A stretch of DNA of 64,000 nucleotides from contig SCRE01000010.1 in the NCBI GenBank assembly GCA_004297935.1, forward strand, positions 1 to 64,000, written 5' to 3'. Each line of letters opens with the position of its first letter. Within the stretch, counting starts at the first letter, position 1. The notes under the pieces were generated by a model that made no database searches, was not told the DNA's origin, and was given only the letters and a program-made list of their open reading frames with translations. This DNA is from Microbacteriaceae bacterium. GTDB taxonomy: Bacteria > Actinomycetota > Actinomycetes > Actinomycetales > Microbacteriaceae. The position numbers and the translations under genes were made by a program. Below are positions 6,247 through 13,705 of the stretch, piece by piece.

Positions 6247-7818
6247 ATGGCCGACTTCGCAACACCCGGCGCCGCCCTGCCCACGCCGGGCAAGATCATC
6301 GCCGTGCACCTGAACTACCGGTCGCGTGCCGCGCAACGTGGACGTACGCCGACGCAACCGTCCTACTTTCTGAAGCCGGCAACATCCGTCGCCGCTTCGG
6401 GCGGAACGCTCGAGCGCCCGGCCGGCACCGAATTGCTGGCATTCGAGGGCGAGATCGCACTGATCATCGGGCACCGCGCACGCTGGGTGAGCCCACAGGA
6501 CGGATGGGCCGTGGTCTCCGGCATCACCGCCGCGAACGACTTCGGCGTCTACGACTTCCGCGTGGCCGACAAGGGATCGAACCTGCGCTCGAAGGGTGGC
6601 GACGGGTTCACCCCGCTCGGGCCGGTGGTGATTCCGGCCGAGGGTCTTGACCCCGCTGCACTGCGGGTGCGCACCTGGGTGAACGGCGATCTCGTGCAAC
6701 ACGACAGCACGGATGGATTGCTGTTCCCGTTCGGCCGACTGATCGCCGACCTGTCGCAACTACTCACACTCGAGCCCGGCGACGTGATTCTGACCGGCAC
6801 GCCGGCGGGTTCGTCCGTGGTGCAGCCCGGCGACGTCGTCGAGGTCGAAGTGGATGCCCCTGCCGCGCCGGGCGCGCCGACGTCCGGACGGCTGCGCACG
6901 ACCATCGCTCAGGGCACGGTGCCGTTCGGAGACTTCGGCGCACAGCCGAGCGTGGATGAGACGCAGCGCGCCGAGGCGTGGGGAGTCGATGCGGGGGTTG
7001 CAGCAGCGGGTCTCGATATGGGTCTCGATACGCTCGCTGGCGCTCGCTACTCGACCACCGACGCTAGCGTTCACTACTCGACCACCGACGCCGACCCCGA
7101 GCACGCGAGCGAAGAAGCGTTCGTATTGACCGACGAATGGCGCGCGAAGATTGCTGAAACAGCCGTTGCGACGCTCAGCGCATCACTGCGCAAGCGCGGC
7201 TACCACGACATTTTCATCGAGGGTGTGCACGGCAACAAGCCGGGAGTGCAGATGGCCGGGCTGGCCCGGACGCTGCGGTTCATCCCGTTCCGCCCGGACC
7301 TGTTCGCGAGTCACGGCGGCGGTTACAACGCTCAGAAGCAGGCCTTCGACAGAGTGAACCCCGGCGAAGTGCTCGTCATCGAGGCACGCGGCGAACACGG
7401 CACCGGAACGGTCGGCGACGTGCTCGCCCTCCGCGCTCAGGTGCGCGGGGCAGCCGGAATCGTCACGGACGGCAGCGTACGCGATTACGACGTGGTCGCG
7501 GAACTGGAGCTGCCCACGTTCTCGAAGGGACCGCATCCGTCGGTGCTCGGACGCAAGCACGTGCCGTGGGAGACCGACGTCACGATCGACTGTGGCGGTG
7601 CCGCAGTGCAGCCCGGCGACCTGATCGTCGGCGACGGCGACGGCGTCATCGTCATCCCGGCCGCGATCGCAGCCGAGGTCATCGACGAAGCCCGCGCCAA
7701 GGAGCGTGAAGACGCCTGGGTGGCCGAGCAGGTGGCAGCCGGTGCCGCCGTGGACGGCCTCTTTCCGATGAACGCAGAATGGAAGGCACGGTACACACAG
7801 TGGCTCGGGCAGCAATAG
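6247..7818 (+). CDS. fusion protein: fumarylacetoacetate-hydrolase domain + RraA-like domain
   Basis: A 523-residue two-domain protein. Residues ~10-240 are an FAH-type isomerase/decarboxylase domain, with the ExE metal motif in FEGEIALIIGH, a GITAANDFGVYDFR block and the C-terminal GDVILTGTPAGSS. Residues ~290-523 are an RraA/4-hydroxy-4-methyl-2-oxoglutarate aldolase-like domain, with GDVLALRAQVRGAAG and the diagnostic DGSVRD. In this pathway the FAH part would act as OPET decarboxylase and/or CHM isomerase (HpaG role), and the RraA part may supply the decarboxylase. The linker, residues 256-281, is encoded by a copy of the dispersed palindromic repeat read in frame. Start ATG 6247 has GGAGG ten bases upstream. 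Confidence 0.85.
   Translation: MADFATPGAALPTPGKIIAVHLNYRSRAAQRGRTPTQPSYFLKPATSVAASGGTLERPAGTELLAFEGEIALIIGHRARWVSPQDGWAVVSGITAANDFGVYDFRVADKGSNLRSKGGDGFTPLGPVVIPAEGLDPAALRVRTWVNGDLVQHDSTDGLLFPFGRLIADLSQLLTLEPGDVILTGTPAGSSVVQPGDVVEVEVDAPAAPGAPTSGRLRTTIAQGTVPFGDFGAQPSVDETQRAEAWGVDAGVAAAGLDMGLDTLAGARYSTTDASVHYSTTDADPEHASEEAFVLTDEWRAKIAETAVATLSASLRKRGYHDIFIEGVHGNKPGVQMAGLARTLRFIPFRPDLFASHGGGYNAQKQAFDRVNPGEVLVIEARGEHGTGTVGDVLALRAQVRGAAGIVTDGSVRDYDVVAELELPTFSKGPHPSVLGRKHVPWETDVTIDCGGAAVQPGDLIVGDGDGVIVIPAAIAAEVIDEARAKEREDAWVAEQVAAGAAVDGLFPMNAEWKARYTQWLGQQ
7008..7088. repeat. palindromic repeat, copy 2, lying inside the FAH-RraA coding sequence
   Basis: GGTCTCGATATG and GGTCTCGATACGCTCG are followed by GCTCGCTACTCGACCACCGA and a second TACTCGACCACCGAC. 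These are the right-hand arms of the intergenic repeat family, here wholly inside an open reading frame. They encode the segment LDMGLDTLAGARYSTTD, whose last part is then partly duplicated as YSTTD. Confidence 0.85.
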
Positions 7819-8588
7819 CCTCCACAACGCCAGACACGGCGAGCGCTCCCGACGTCGGCAACCCTGCTGCCGGCACGCCGAGCAAATCGCAGCTCGCCTA
7901 CGACTGGATCCGGGATCGGATCAACGGAGGCAACTACTCCCCCGGCTACCGGCTCGTGCTCGCGCAACTGGCGGGCGATCTCGGCGTCAGCGTCGTGCCG
8001 GTGCGCGAGGCGATCCGGCGGCTCGAGGCGGAAGGCCTCGTCACCTACGAGCGCAATGTCGGGGCACAGGTCGCCATGGTGCACGAATCCGAATACGTCT
8101 ACACGATGGAGACGCTCGCCCTCGTTGAAGGCGCGGCCACCAGGCTCGCCGCGCCGTTCGTCACGCCAGACCACATCGTGCGGGCGCGAGCGGTCAACGG
8201 CGAGATGATCGCCTGCCTCGACGATCTTCAGCCGCATCGGTTCACAGAACTGAACCTCGAGTTCCATTCCGTGCTGTTCGAGGAGTGCACCAACCCGCAC
8301 ATCCTCGAACTCGTGCATCGCGGCTGGAATCGACTGCGCGTCCTGCGCGACTCGACATTCGGATTCGTGCCGGGCCGCGCCCGTCAATCCGTCGTCGAGC
8401 ACGAGAACCTGCTGCGGATGATCGAAACCGACGCGGAGCCTCTGACCCTCGAGCTGGCGGCCCGCGAGCACCGCACCGCGACGCTCGACGCGTTCCTGGC
8501 CTACCAGGCCGGACACAAGCATCCGTCAGCTCCCGTCCAATCAGCCCCCCTCCAATCAGCCTCTGTTCAAGGAGATAATCACCGATGA
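7779..8588 (+). CDS. GntR-family (FCD-type) regulator of the homoprotocatechuate cluster
   Basis: Up to 269 residues. A winged helix-turn-helix (residues ~37-95; LAYDWIRDRINGG through VPVREAIRRLEAEGLV) is followed by an all-helical FCD effector domain with histidines in ELNLEFHSVLFEECTNPH and REHRTATLDAF. Such proteins are usually repressors released by a pathway acid. The frame overlaps the preceding gene by 40 bp; GTG 7791 or GTG 7800 are alternative starts, so the N-terminus is uncertain. The C-terminal tail holds three pentapeptide repeats (SAPVQ, SAPLQ, SASVQ). The stop overlaps the hpaE start (ATGA). Likely targets are the palindromes at 4341 and 6199. Confidence 0.85.
   Translation: MEGTVHTVARAAIASTTPDTASAPDVGNPAAGTPSKSQLAYDWIRDRINGGNYSPGYRLVLAQLAGDLGVSVVPVREAIRRLEAEGLVTYERNVGAQVAMVHESEYVYTMETLALVEGAATRLAAPFVTPDHIVRARAVNGEMIACLDDLQPHRFTELNLEFHSVLFEECTNPHILELVHRGWNRLRVLRDSTFGFVPGRARQSVVEHENLLRMIETDAEPLTLELAAREHRTATLDAFLAYQAGHKHPSAPVQSAPLQSASVQGDNHR
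8526..8570 (+). repeat. three in-frame 15-bp tandem repeats at the regulator C-terminus
   Basis: TCAGCTCCCGTCCAA, TCAGCCCCCCTCCAA and TCAGCCTCTGTTCAA follow one another exactly and encode SAPVQ-SAPLQ-SASVQ. The array ends directly before the GGAG ribosome site of hpaE. Confidence 0.9.
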
Positions 8589-10105
8589 GCCACTTCATCC
8601 CCGACAACCTGCCCGAGAAGATTCAGCACTTCATCGACGGACAGTTCGTCGACAGCGTCTCCGGCCGCACCTTCGACGTGCTCGACCCGGTGACGGGCGA
8701 GACGTATGCGCAGGCGGCTGCCGGCCAGAAGGAAGACATCGACCTGGCCGTCGCAGCCGCGACACGAGCCTTCCGCGACGGCCCGTGGCCGCGGATGCTG
8801 CCCCGCGCCCGCGCCCGCGTGCTGAACCGAATCGCGGATGCCGTCGAAGCGGAAGACGCGAAGCTCGCCGAACTCGAAACATTCGACACCGGCCTGCCGA
8901 TCACCCAAGCGCTCGGCCAGGCACAGCGTGCAGCCGAGAACTTCCGGTTCTTCGCCGACCTGATCGTCGCCCAGGCAGACGACGCCTTCAAGGTTCCCGG
9001 CCGGCAGGTCAACTACGTCAACCGCAAACCGATCGGTGTGGCCGGGCTGATCACACCGTGGAACACGCCGTTCATGCTGGAGAGCTGGAAGCTCTCCCCC
9101 GCGCTCGCCTCAGGTTGCACGGTCGTGCTCAAGCCAGCCGAGTTCACCCCGCTGTCCGCCAGTCTGTGGGCCGAGATCTTCCGCGACGCGGGGCTGCCCG
9201 ACGGCGTTTTCAATCTGGTCAACGGGCTCGGCGAGGAGGCGGGAGACGCGCTGGTCAAGCATCCGGAGGTGCCGCTGATCTCGTTCACCGGCGAGAGCAA
9301 GACCGGCCAGCTGATCTTCGGCAATGCCGCGCCGTTCTTGAAGGGCCTGTCGATGGAGCTCGGTGGCAAGTCGCCGGCCGTCGTCTTCGCCGATGCCGAC
9401 CTGGACGCCGCGATCGACTCCACGCTGTTCGGCGTGTTCTCACTGAACGGCGAGCGCTGCACGGCGGGCAGCCGCATATTGGTCGAGCGCTCGATCTACG
9501 ACGAGTTCTGCTCGCGGTATGCAGCAAGGGCGGCGAACATCGTGGTCGGCGACCCGCACGACCCGAAGACAGAGGTCGGCACGCTCGTGCATCCTGAGCA
9601 CTACGCGAAGGTCATGAGTTACGTCGAAATCGGCAAGGGCGAGGGGCGCCTGCTCGCCGGCGGCGGACGACCCACGCAACTGCCCGATGGGCACGAGAAC
9701 GGCAGTTACGTCGCCCCGACCGTGTTCGCGGATGTTGCGCCGGATGCCCGCATCTTCCAGGAAGAGATCTTCGGCCCGGTCGTGGCGATCACCCCGTTCG
9801 ATACGGATGCGGAAGCGCTCGCCCTGGCAAACGGCGTGCGCTACGGGCTCGCAGCCTACATCTGGACCAGCGATCTCAAACGCGCACATACCTTCGCCCA
9901 ATCTGTCGAGGCCGGCATGGTGTGGCTCAACTCGCACAACGTGCGCGACCTGCGCACCCCGTTCGGCGGGGTGAAGGCGTCCGGGCTCGGCCACGAGGGC
10001 GGCTACCGCTCCATCGACTTCTACACCGACCAGCAATCCGTGCACATCACGCTCGGCGACGTGCACACCGTCCGTTTCGGCCTCGCCGGCCCGCTGGCTG
10101 AGTAG
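8585..10105 (+). CDS. hpaE: 5-carboxymethyl-2-hydroxymuconate-semialdehyde dehydrogenase
   Basis: A 506-residue aldehyde dehydrogenase with the cofactor segment TPWNTPFMLESWKLSPAL, the FTGES turn, the general base in MELGGKSPAVVF and the catalytic cysteine in NGERCTAGSR. The HpaE assignment rests on the position between hpaD and the other pathway genes and on the LESWKLSPAL/NGERC signature of this subfamily; it oxidises the ring-cleavage semialdehyde to the diacid. ATG 8585 overlaps the regulator stop, with GGAGATAATC before it. The last codons, GCT GAG TAG, merge into a dispersed repeat, so the present stop codon may derive from that element. Confidence 0.88.
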   Translation: MSHFIPDNLPEKIQHFIDGQFVDSVSGRTFDVLDPVTGETYAQAAAGQKEDIDLAVAAATRAFRDGPWPRMLPRARARVLNRIADAVEAEDAKLAELETFDTGLPITQALGQAQRAAENFRFFADLIVAQADDAFKVPGRQVNYVNRKPIGVAGLITPWNTPFMLESWKLSPALASGCTVVLKPAEFTPLSASLWAEIFRDAGLPDGVFNLVNGLGEEAGDALVKHPEVPLISFTGESKTGQLIFGNAAPFLKGLSMELGGKSPAVVFADADLDAAIDSTLFGVFSLNGERCTAGSRILVERSIYDEFCSRYAARAANIVVGDPHDPKTEVGTLVHPEHYAKVMSYVEIGKGEGRLLAGGGRPTQLPDGHENGSYVAPTVFADVAPDARIFQEEIFGPVVAITPFDTDAEALALANGVRYGLAAYIWTSDLKRAHTFAQSVEAGMVWLNSHNVRDLRTPFGGVKASGLGHEGGYRSIDFYTDQQSVHITLGDVHTVRFGLAGPLAE

Positions 10106-10193
10106 CACGCGAGCGCAGCGGGCGGGCGTATCGAGACCGCGTGAGTCGGACTGCGAGGATCTCGATACGGTCGCCGCACGACCTACTCGATCA
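10099..10193. repeat. palindromic repeat, copy 3, overlapping the hpaE stop codon
   Basis: Begins GAGTAGCACGCGAGCGCAGC (the TAG is the hpaE stop), contains CGTATCGAGACC and, after a short loop, ATCTCGATACGGTCGC, and ends CTACTCGATCACC. It is more diverged than the copies at 6037 and 36031. Confidence 0.75.
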
Positions 10194-10232
10194 CCGAAAC
10201 GACAGACCACATAACCACAAAAGGACACTTCA

Positions 10233-11321
10233 ATGACGAACACACTTTCCACCCCCCGTCTCCCGACGCCGTCCGCCCCGCCGCCGGATGTCATCCGTTG
10301 CGCTTACGCCGAATTCATCGTGAGCGACTTGGCCGCGTCTCGCGCGTTCTACGTCGATGTGCTCGGGCTCGTCGTCACGTATGAAGACGAGAACGCGATC
10401 TATCTGCGCGCGTTCGAGGAGTACCTGCACCACTCGCTGATCCTGCGCGTCGGGCCGGTCCCCGCCCTGTCGGTGCTCGCCTACCGGGTGCGTTCCGCGG
10501 CGGAGGTCGATGTCGCGGAACGCTACTATCGCGAGCTGGGCGTGCGGGTGCAGCGTCGAGAAGCCGGTGCGACCCGCGGCATCGGTCCGGCGGTGCGGAT
10601 CGAAGACCCGCTGGGCTTTCCGATCGAGTTCTTCTACGACGCCGAGCACGTCGAGCGGTTCACGCAGCGCTACGACCTGCAGGGCGCCGGTGCGATCGCC
10701 CGCCTCGACCACTTCAACGTGACCACCCCCGATGTGCCGTTCGCCCAGCGCTACTATGAGGGCGTCGGCTTCAAAGTCTCTGAGGACATCGAGGACGAGG
10801 AGGGCACGGTCTACGCCGCGTGGATGTACCGCAAGGCCACGGTGCACGATGTAGCGTTGACCGGTGCCGACGGTCCACGCCTGCATCACGTCGCCTTCGC
10901 GACGCACGAGCGCGCGCAGATCCTGCACATCTGCGACCACCTGGGCGCCATCCGCCGGTCGGACGTGATCGAACGCGGCCCCGGCCGTCACGGGGTCTCG
11001 AACGCTTTCTACCTCTACCTGCGCGACCCGGATGGCCACCGCATCGAGATCTACACGCACGACTACTACACGGGAGACCCGGACAACCCGGTCATCACCT
11101 GGGATGTGCACGACAACCAGCGCCGCGACTTCTGGGGCAACCCCGTCGTGCCCAGCTGGTATGCGGAGGCGTCGACGGTGCTCGACCTGGACGGGCAGCC
11201 GCACCCGCTGACCGAGCGCACAGACACACGCGAGTCCGACGTGACGATCGGCGCGGACGGCTTCTCCTACACCCGCGCCGGCGGCGCCGAGCAGGGCTTC
11301 AAGCTCGGCGACCAGGTGTAG
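10233..11321 (+). CDS. hpaD: homoprotocatechuate (3,4-dihydroxyphenylacetate) 2,3-dioxygenase
   Basis: A 362-residue extradiol ring-cleaving dioxygenase of the vicinal-oxygen-chelate type that opens homoprotocatechuate next to its hydroxyls. Metal ligands are His160 (RLDHFNV), His219 (LHHVAF) and Glu272 (HRIEIYTHD). With a constant offset of five these match His155/His214/Glu267 of the Brevibacterium fuscum enzyme, and the acid-base His200 corresponds to His205 here. The cytosolic enzyme needs Fe(II) or Mn(II), and the metal cannot be told from sequence. ATG 10233 follows AAGGACA. It is the last gene of the cluster; no 4-hydroxyphenylacetate hydroxylase (hpaBC) is present in the window. Confidence 0.95.
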   Translation: MTNTLSTPRLPTPSAPPPDVIRCAYAEFIVSDLAASRAFYVDVLGLVVTYEDENAIYLRAFEEYLHHSLILRVGPVPALSVLAYRVRSAAEVDVAERYYRELGVRVQRREAGATRGIGPAVRIEDPLGFPIEFFYDAEHVERFTQRYDLQGAGAIARLDHFNVTTPDVPFAQRYYEGVGFKVSEDIEDEEGTVYAAWMYRKATVHDVALTGADGPRLHHVAFATHERAQILHICDHLGAIRRSDVIERGPGRHGVSNAFYLYLRDPDGHRIEIYTHDYYTGDPDNPVITWDVHDNQRRDFWGNPVVPSWYAEASTVLDLDGQPHPLTERTDTRESDVTIGADGFSYTRAGGAEQGFKLGDQV

Positions 11322-11377
11322 GCCCGCAGCGCCGTCCGCGTCCGCCTCTACTCGTGCCCGCGCATAGCCCGCCCTTC

Positions 11378-11460
11378 ACGCCGGACCGGACGCGCACGCC
11401 GGACCGGACTTTGCACGCTGGACCGGACGCGCCCGCGAACCCGTCCGGTCCGTCGTCACA
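11378..11460. terminator. GGACCGGAC tandem/inverted repeat between convergent genes
   Basis: Three consecutive ~19-bp units of the form ACGCCGGACCGGACGCGC are followed by the inverse CCGTCCGGTCCG, allowing strong hairpins. The position between hpaD and the convergent hydrolase gene suggests a bidirectional terminator, although no T-run is present. A related element (CGCCAGACCGGA) lies near 14980. Confidence 0.45.
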
Positions 11461-11497
11461 TCTCCGGTGCAGCGCAAACGATTCCGGCCGGCCGGGC

Positions 11498-12232
11498 CTA
11501 CCCCAGGAACGCCAGCACCGTTGCCTTGAACGCCCGCGCACTCAGCGTGGTCACGTGATTGCGCTTGGGCACGGAAACGAAGGCGGCGCCGAGGGCGCGA
11601 GCCAACGCATCCGCCCCCGCCGCCAACGGGTCGGCCTCGCCCACCGCCACCAACGTCGGCATCGGCAACGGGTCCGTCGCCGGCTCATCGGATGCCACGC
11701 CCAGCGCACACGCCGCCAGCGCCTCGCGATCGGCCCCCACTCCGGATGCCGCTGCCCGCAGAATCGCAGTCGCCGTCGGGTCGTCGGCATCCACATCTTC
11801 GATCAGCACGCGGTGAATCGTCTCGACGCCCCATGAGCGCAACTGCTCCTCGGCTCCGATGCCGCCGAGCACAAGCCGGTGCACCCGGTCGGGCGCAACT
11901 CCTGCCAGCGCGCGTGCGACCTGGCTGCCCATCGAATAGCCCATCACGTCGACGGTCTCGAGGCTCTCCGCGTCGAGCACCGCGATCAGGTCGCCGGCCA
12001 GCACACTCGGACGATAGGCGGCGAGGTCGTGCGGCTTGCTGCTGGCACCGTGCCCGCGGAGATCGACCGTGACCGCACCGCGGCCCGCTTCGGCAAGCGT
12101 GCGCAGCCAGCCGGTCGCATCCCAGGTGTCGGCGGAGTCGGAGCCGAAACCGTGCACGAGCAGCACCGGGTCGCCGCCGGGGTGACGGCAGTACGCGATC
12201 GCCTCGCCCGACGGACGCGCAACGTAAGACAT
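11498..12232 (-). CDS. alpha/beta-hydrolase, AcoC-like C-terminal half
   Basis: A 244-residue alpha/beta-hydrolase: an oxyanion-hole HGF motif in LLVHGFGSDS, the nucleophile elbow GYSMGS, the acid near GEADPLAAG and the base in PKRNHVTT. In acetoin dehydrogenase AcoC proteins an N-terminal lipoyl domain is fused to exactly this fold, which then acts as the E2 acyltransferase. Here the lipoyl domain is a separate gene, ending in a TGATG overlap with this ATG (12232). GGAGG directly precedes the start. The gene is therefore probably the catalytic part of a split E2 rather than an unrelated esterase. It is the last gene of its operon. Confidence 0.8.
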   Translation of the reverse strand: MSYVARPSGEAIAYCRHPGGDPVLLVHGFGSDSADTWDATGWLRTLAEAGRGAVTVDLRGHGASSKPHDLAAYRPSVLAGDLIAVLDAESLETVDVMGYSMGSQVARALAGVAPDRVHRLVLGGIGAEEQLRSWGVETIHRVLIEDVDADDPTATAILRAAASGVGADREALAACALGVASDEPATDPLPMPTLVAVGEADPLAAGADALARALGAAFVSVPKRNHVTTLSARAFKATVLAFLG

Positions 12233-12555
12233 CAATCCTCCGGCGGGCTCAGCCGCACCCGACGCTTCGGGGCCGGCTCCTCGGGGATCGTTCCGACGAT
12301 GCCTGCCTCCTCGTCCGGAATCTCGAAGGTGACCAGCGGCTCGCCGACGAGCAGGTCGTCGTCCTCTCCCGCGTGCAGTTCGACGACCGTGCCCGACTGC
12401 GGCGACGGCAGTTCGATCGCAGACTTGCTCGTCTCAACCTCGACCAGGGGCGCGCCGCGCTCCACGAAGTCGCCGATCGACACCAGCCACTCGAGCACCT
12501 TCGCGCCGATCAGCCCCTCGCCGAGATCCGGCAGGTCGAAAGTCACACTAGCCAC
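12232..12555 (-). CDS. free-standing lipoyl-domain protein (split E2)
   Basis: A 107-residue protein made of one lipoyl domain (FDLPDLGEGLIGAKVLEW, then the lipoylation hairpin VEVETSKSAIELPSPQSG, with the lysine in ETSKS in place of the usual ETDKA) followed by a short charged tail. There is no peripheral-subunit-binding or acetyltransferase domain. It would carry the acyl group between the E1 component and the alpha/beta-hydrolase encoded next. GTG 12555 overlaps the 3' end of the E1-beta gene by 8 bp; the longer upstream frame is a shadow of E1-beta. Confidence 0.85.
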   Translation of the reverse strand: MASVTFDLPDLGEGLIGAKVLEWLVSIGDFVERGAPLVEVETSKSAIELPSPQSGTVVELHAGEDDDLLVGEPLVTFEIPDEEAGIVGTIPEEPAPKRRVRLSPPED

Positions 12556-13705
12556 GGCGGTACTCCAACGTCTCTTGCACGGCGGCGAGGATGCGATCGA
12601 TGCTCGGCAGGTAGCGCTCCTCGAGCGACTGGCTCGGATAAGGCACATCGTATCCGGCGACTCGCCCGACCGGGGCCTTCAGCGCACCGAAGCTGTCGCG
12701 CATCAACAGCGCGACCACTTCGGCACCCAGGCCCGCCGTGAGCGGCGCCTCATGCACGACGACCGCGCGTCCGGTGCGTGAAACGGATGCCGCCAGTCCG
12801 GCCGCGTCGATCGGCTTCAGCCAGCGCAGGTCGAGAACCTCGAGCTCGACGCCGTCCTCCGCGCCGAGCTCGGCCGCCTGCAGGCAGCGTGCCACCATCG
12901 CACCCCAGGCGATCAGCGTGACGTGCTTGCCGGGGCGCACGATCCGCGACCTTCCGACGGGGAGCTCGGGCGCGGCATCCGCGGTGTCGAGTTCGCCCTT
13001 GTGCCAGTAGCGCGCCTTGGGCTCCATGAAGATCACCGGATCCGGGTCGGCGATTGCCTGCCGCAGCAGGCGGTACGCTTCGGCCGGCGTCGACGGGGCG
13101 ACGACCTTCAGGCCTGGAACGTGCGCGTAGAGCGACTCCATGCTCTCGCCGTGATGCTCTGGCGCGTTGATGCCGCCGAAGCTCGGCAGGCGCAGTGTGA
13201 TCGGCATGCTGAAGGCGCCACGGCTGCGGTTGCGCATGCGGGCGACCTGATTGACGATCTGATCGAGGGCCGGGTAGGAGAATCCGTCGAATTGGATCTC
13301 AGCCACCGGGCGCCATCCGTTCATCGCCAGGCCGACGGCCATGCCCATGATCGCGGACTCCGCCAGCGGCGTATCGAAGACGCGGGTTGCGCCGAATTGC
13401 GCCTGCAGCCCGTCCGTTGCACGGAAGACCCCGCCGAGCATGCCGACGTCCTCACCGAAGACGAGCGTCGTCGGGTCCTCTTCGAGTGCACGGGTGAGCG
13501 CCATGACGATGGCGCGTTGCATTGTCACGGTGTGCCTTGTCGGCGGGTGCGAGGTCTGCGGGGTGTGCTTTGTCGGCTGGTGCGTGGTCGGCGAGGTGTG
13601 CGTGGTCCGCGAGCCCGGGGGCGCTTCTTGCACGTCGGCATCTTTCAGCTCGGCATCCTCCAGCTCGGCGTCTGTCAACTCGACCTCTTTCAGATCAGTA
13701 GTCAC
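12548..13705 (-). CDS. 2-oxo acid/acetoin dehydrogenase E1 component, beta subunit
   Basis: A 385-residue transketolase-like beta subunit: the pyrimidine-domain segment VFGEDVGMLGGVFRAT, then FDTPLAESAIMGMAVGLAM and the C-terminal LDLRWLKPIDAAGL. Together with the upstream alpha subunit it decarboxylates the keto acid (or cleaves acetoin) on thiamine diphosphate. GTG 13705 has GGAGG six bases upstream inside the alpha gene and overlaps that gene, so I prefer it to ATG 13522. The choice gives an unusual ~61-residue extension before MQRAIVMAL, built from pentapeptide repeats (LTDAE, LEDAE, LKDAD) and a Thr/His/Pro-rich stretch, both encoded by tandem DNA repeats. Confidence 0.9.
   Translation of the reverse strand: MTTDLKEVELTDAELEDAELKDADVQEAPPGSRTTHTSPTTHQPTKHTPQTSHPPTRHTVTMQRAIVMALTRALEEDPTTLVFGEDVGMLGGVFRATDGLQAQFGATRVFDTPLAESAIMGMAVGLAMNGWRPVAEIQFDGFSYPALDQIVNQVARMRNRSRGAFSMPITLRLPSFGGINAPEHHGESMESLYAHVPGLKVVAPSTPAEAYRLLRQAIADPDPVIFMEPKARYWHKGELDTADAAPELPVGRSRIVRPGKHVTLIAWGAMVARCLQAAELGAEDGVELEVLDLRWLKPIDAAGLAASVSRTGRAVVVHEAPLTAGLGAEVVALLMRDSFGALKAPVGRVAGYDVPYPSQSLEERYLPSIDRILAAVQETLEYRRG
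13529..13613 (-). repeat. 33-bp tandem repeat inside the E1-beta 5' region
   Basis: Units at 13529-13561 and 13562-13594 start GGTGTGCYTTGTCGGC and are followed by a partial third copy to 13613. The period is a multiple of three, so the frame is kept, giving the Thr/His/Pro-rich part of the extension. Confidence 0.8.
13634..13693 (-). repeat. four in-frame 15-bp tandem repeats inside the E1-beta 5' region
   Basis: Units at 13634, 13649, 13664 and 13679 share the plus-strand form STCGGCATCTTTCAG with substitutions. Read on the minus strand they encode acidic pentapeptides of the form L-x-(D/E)-A-E next to the GTG start. Confidence 0.85.
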
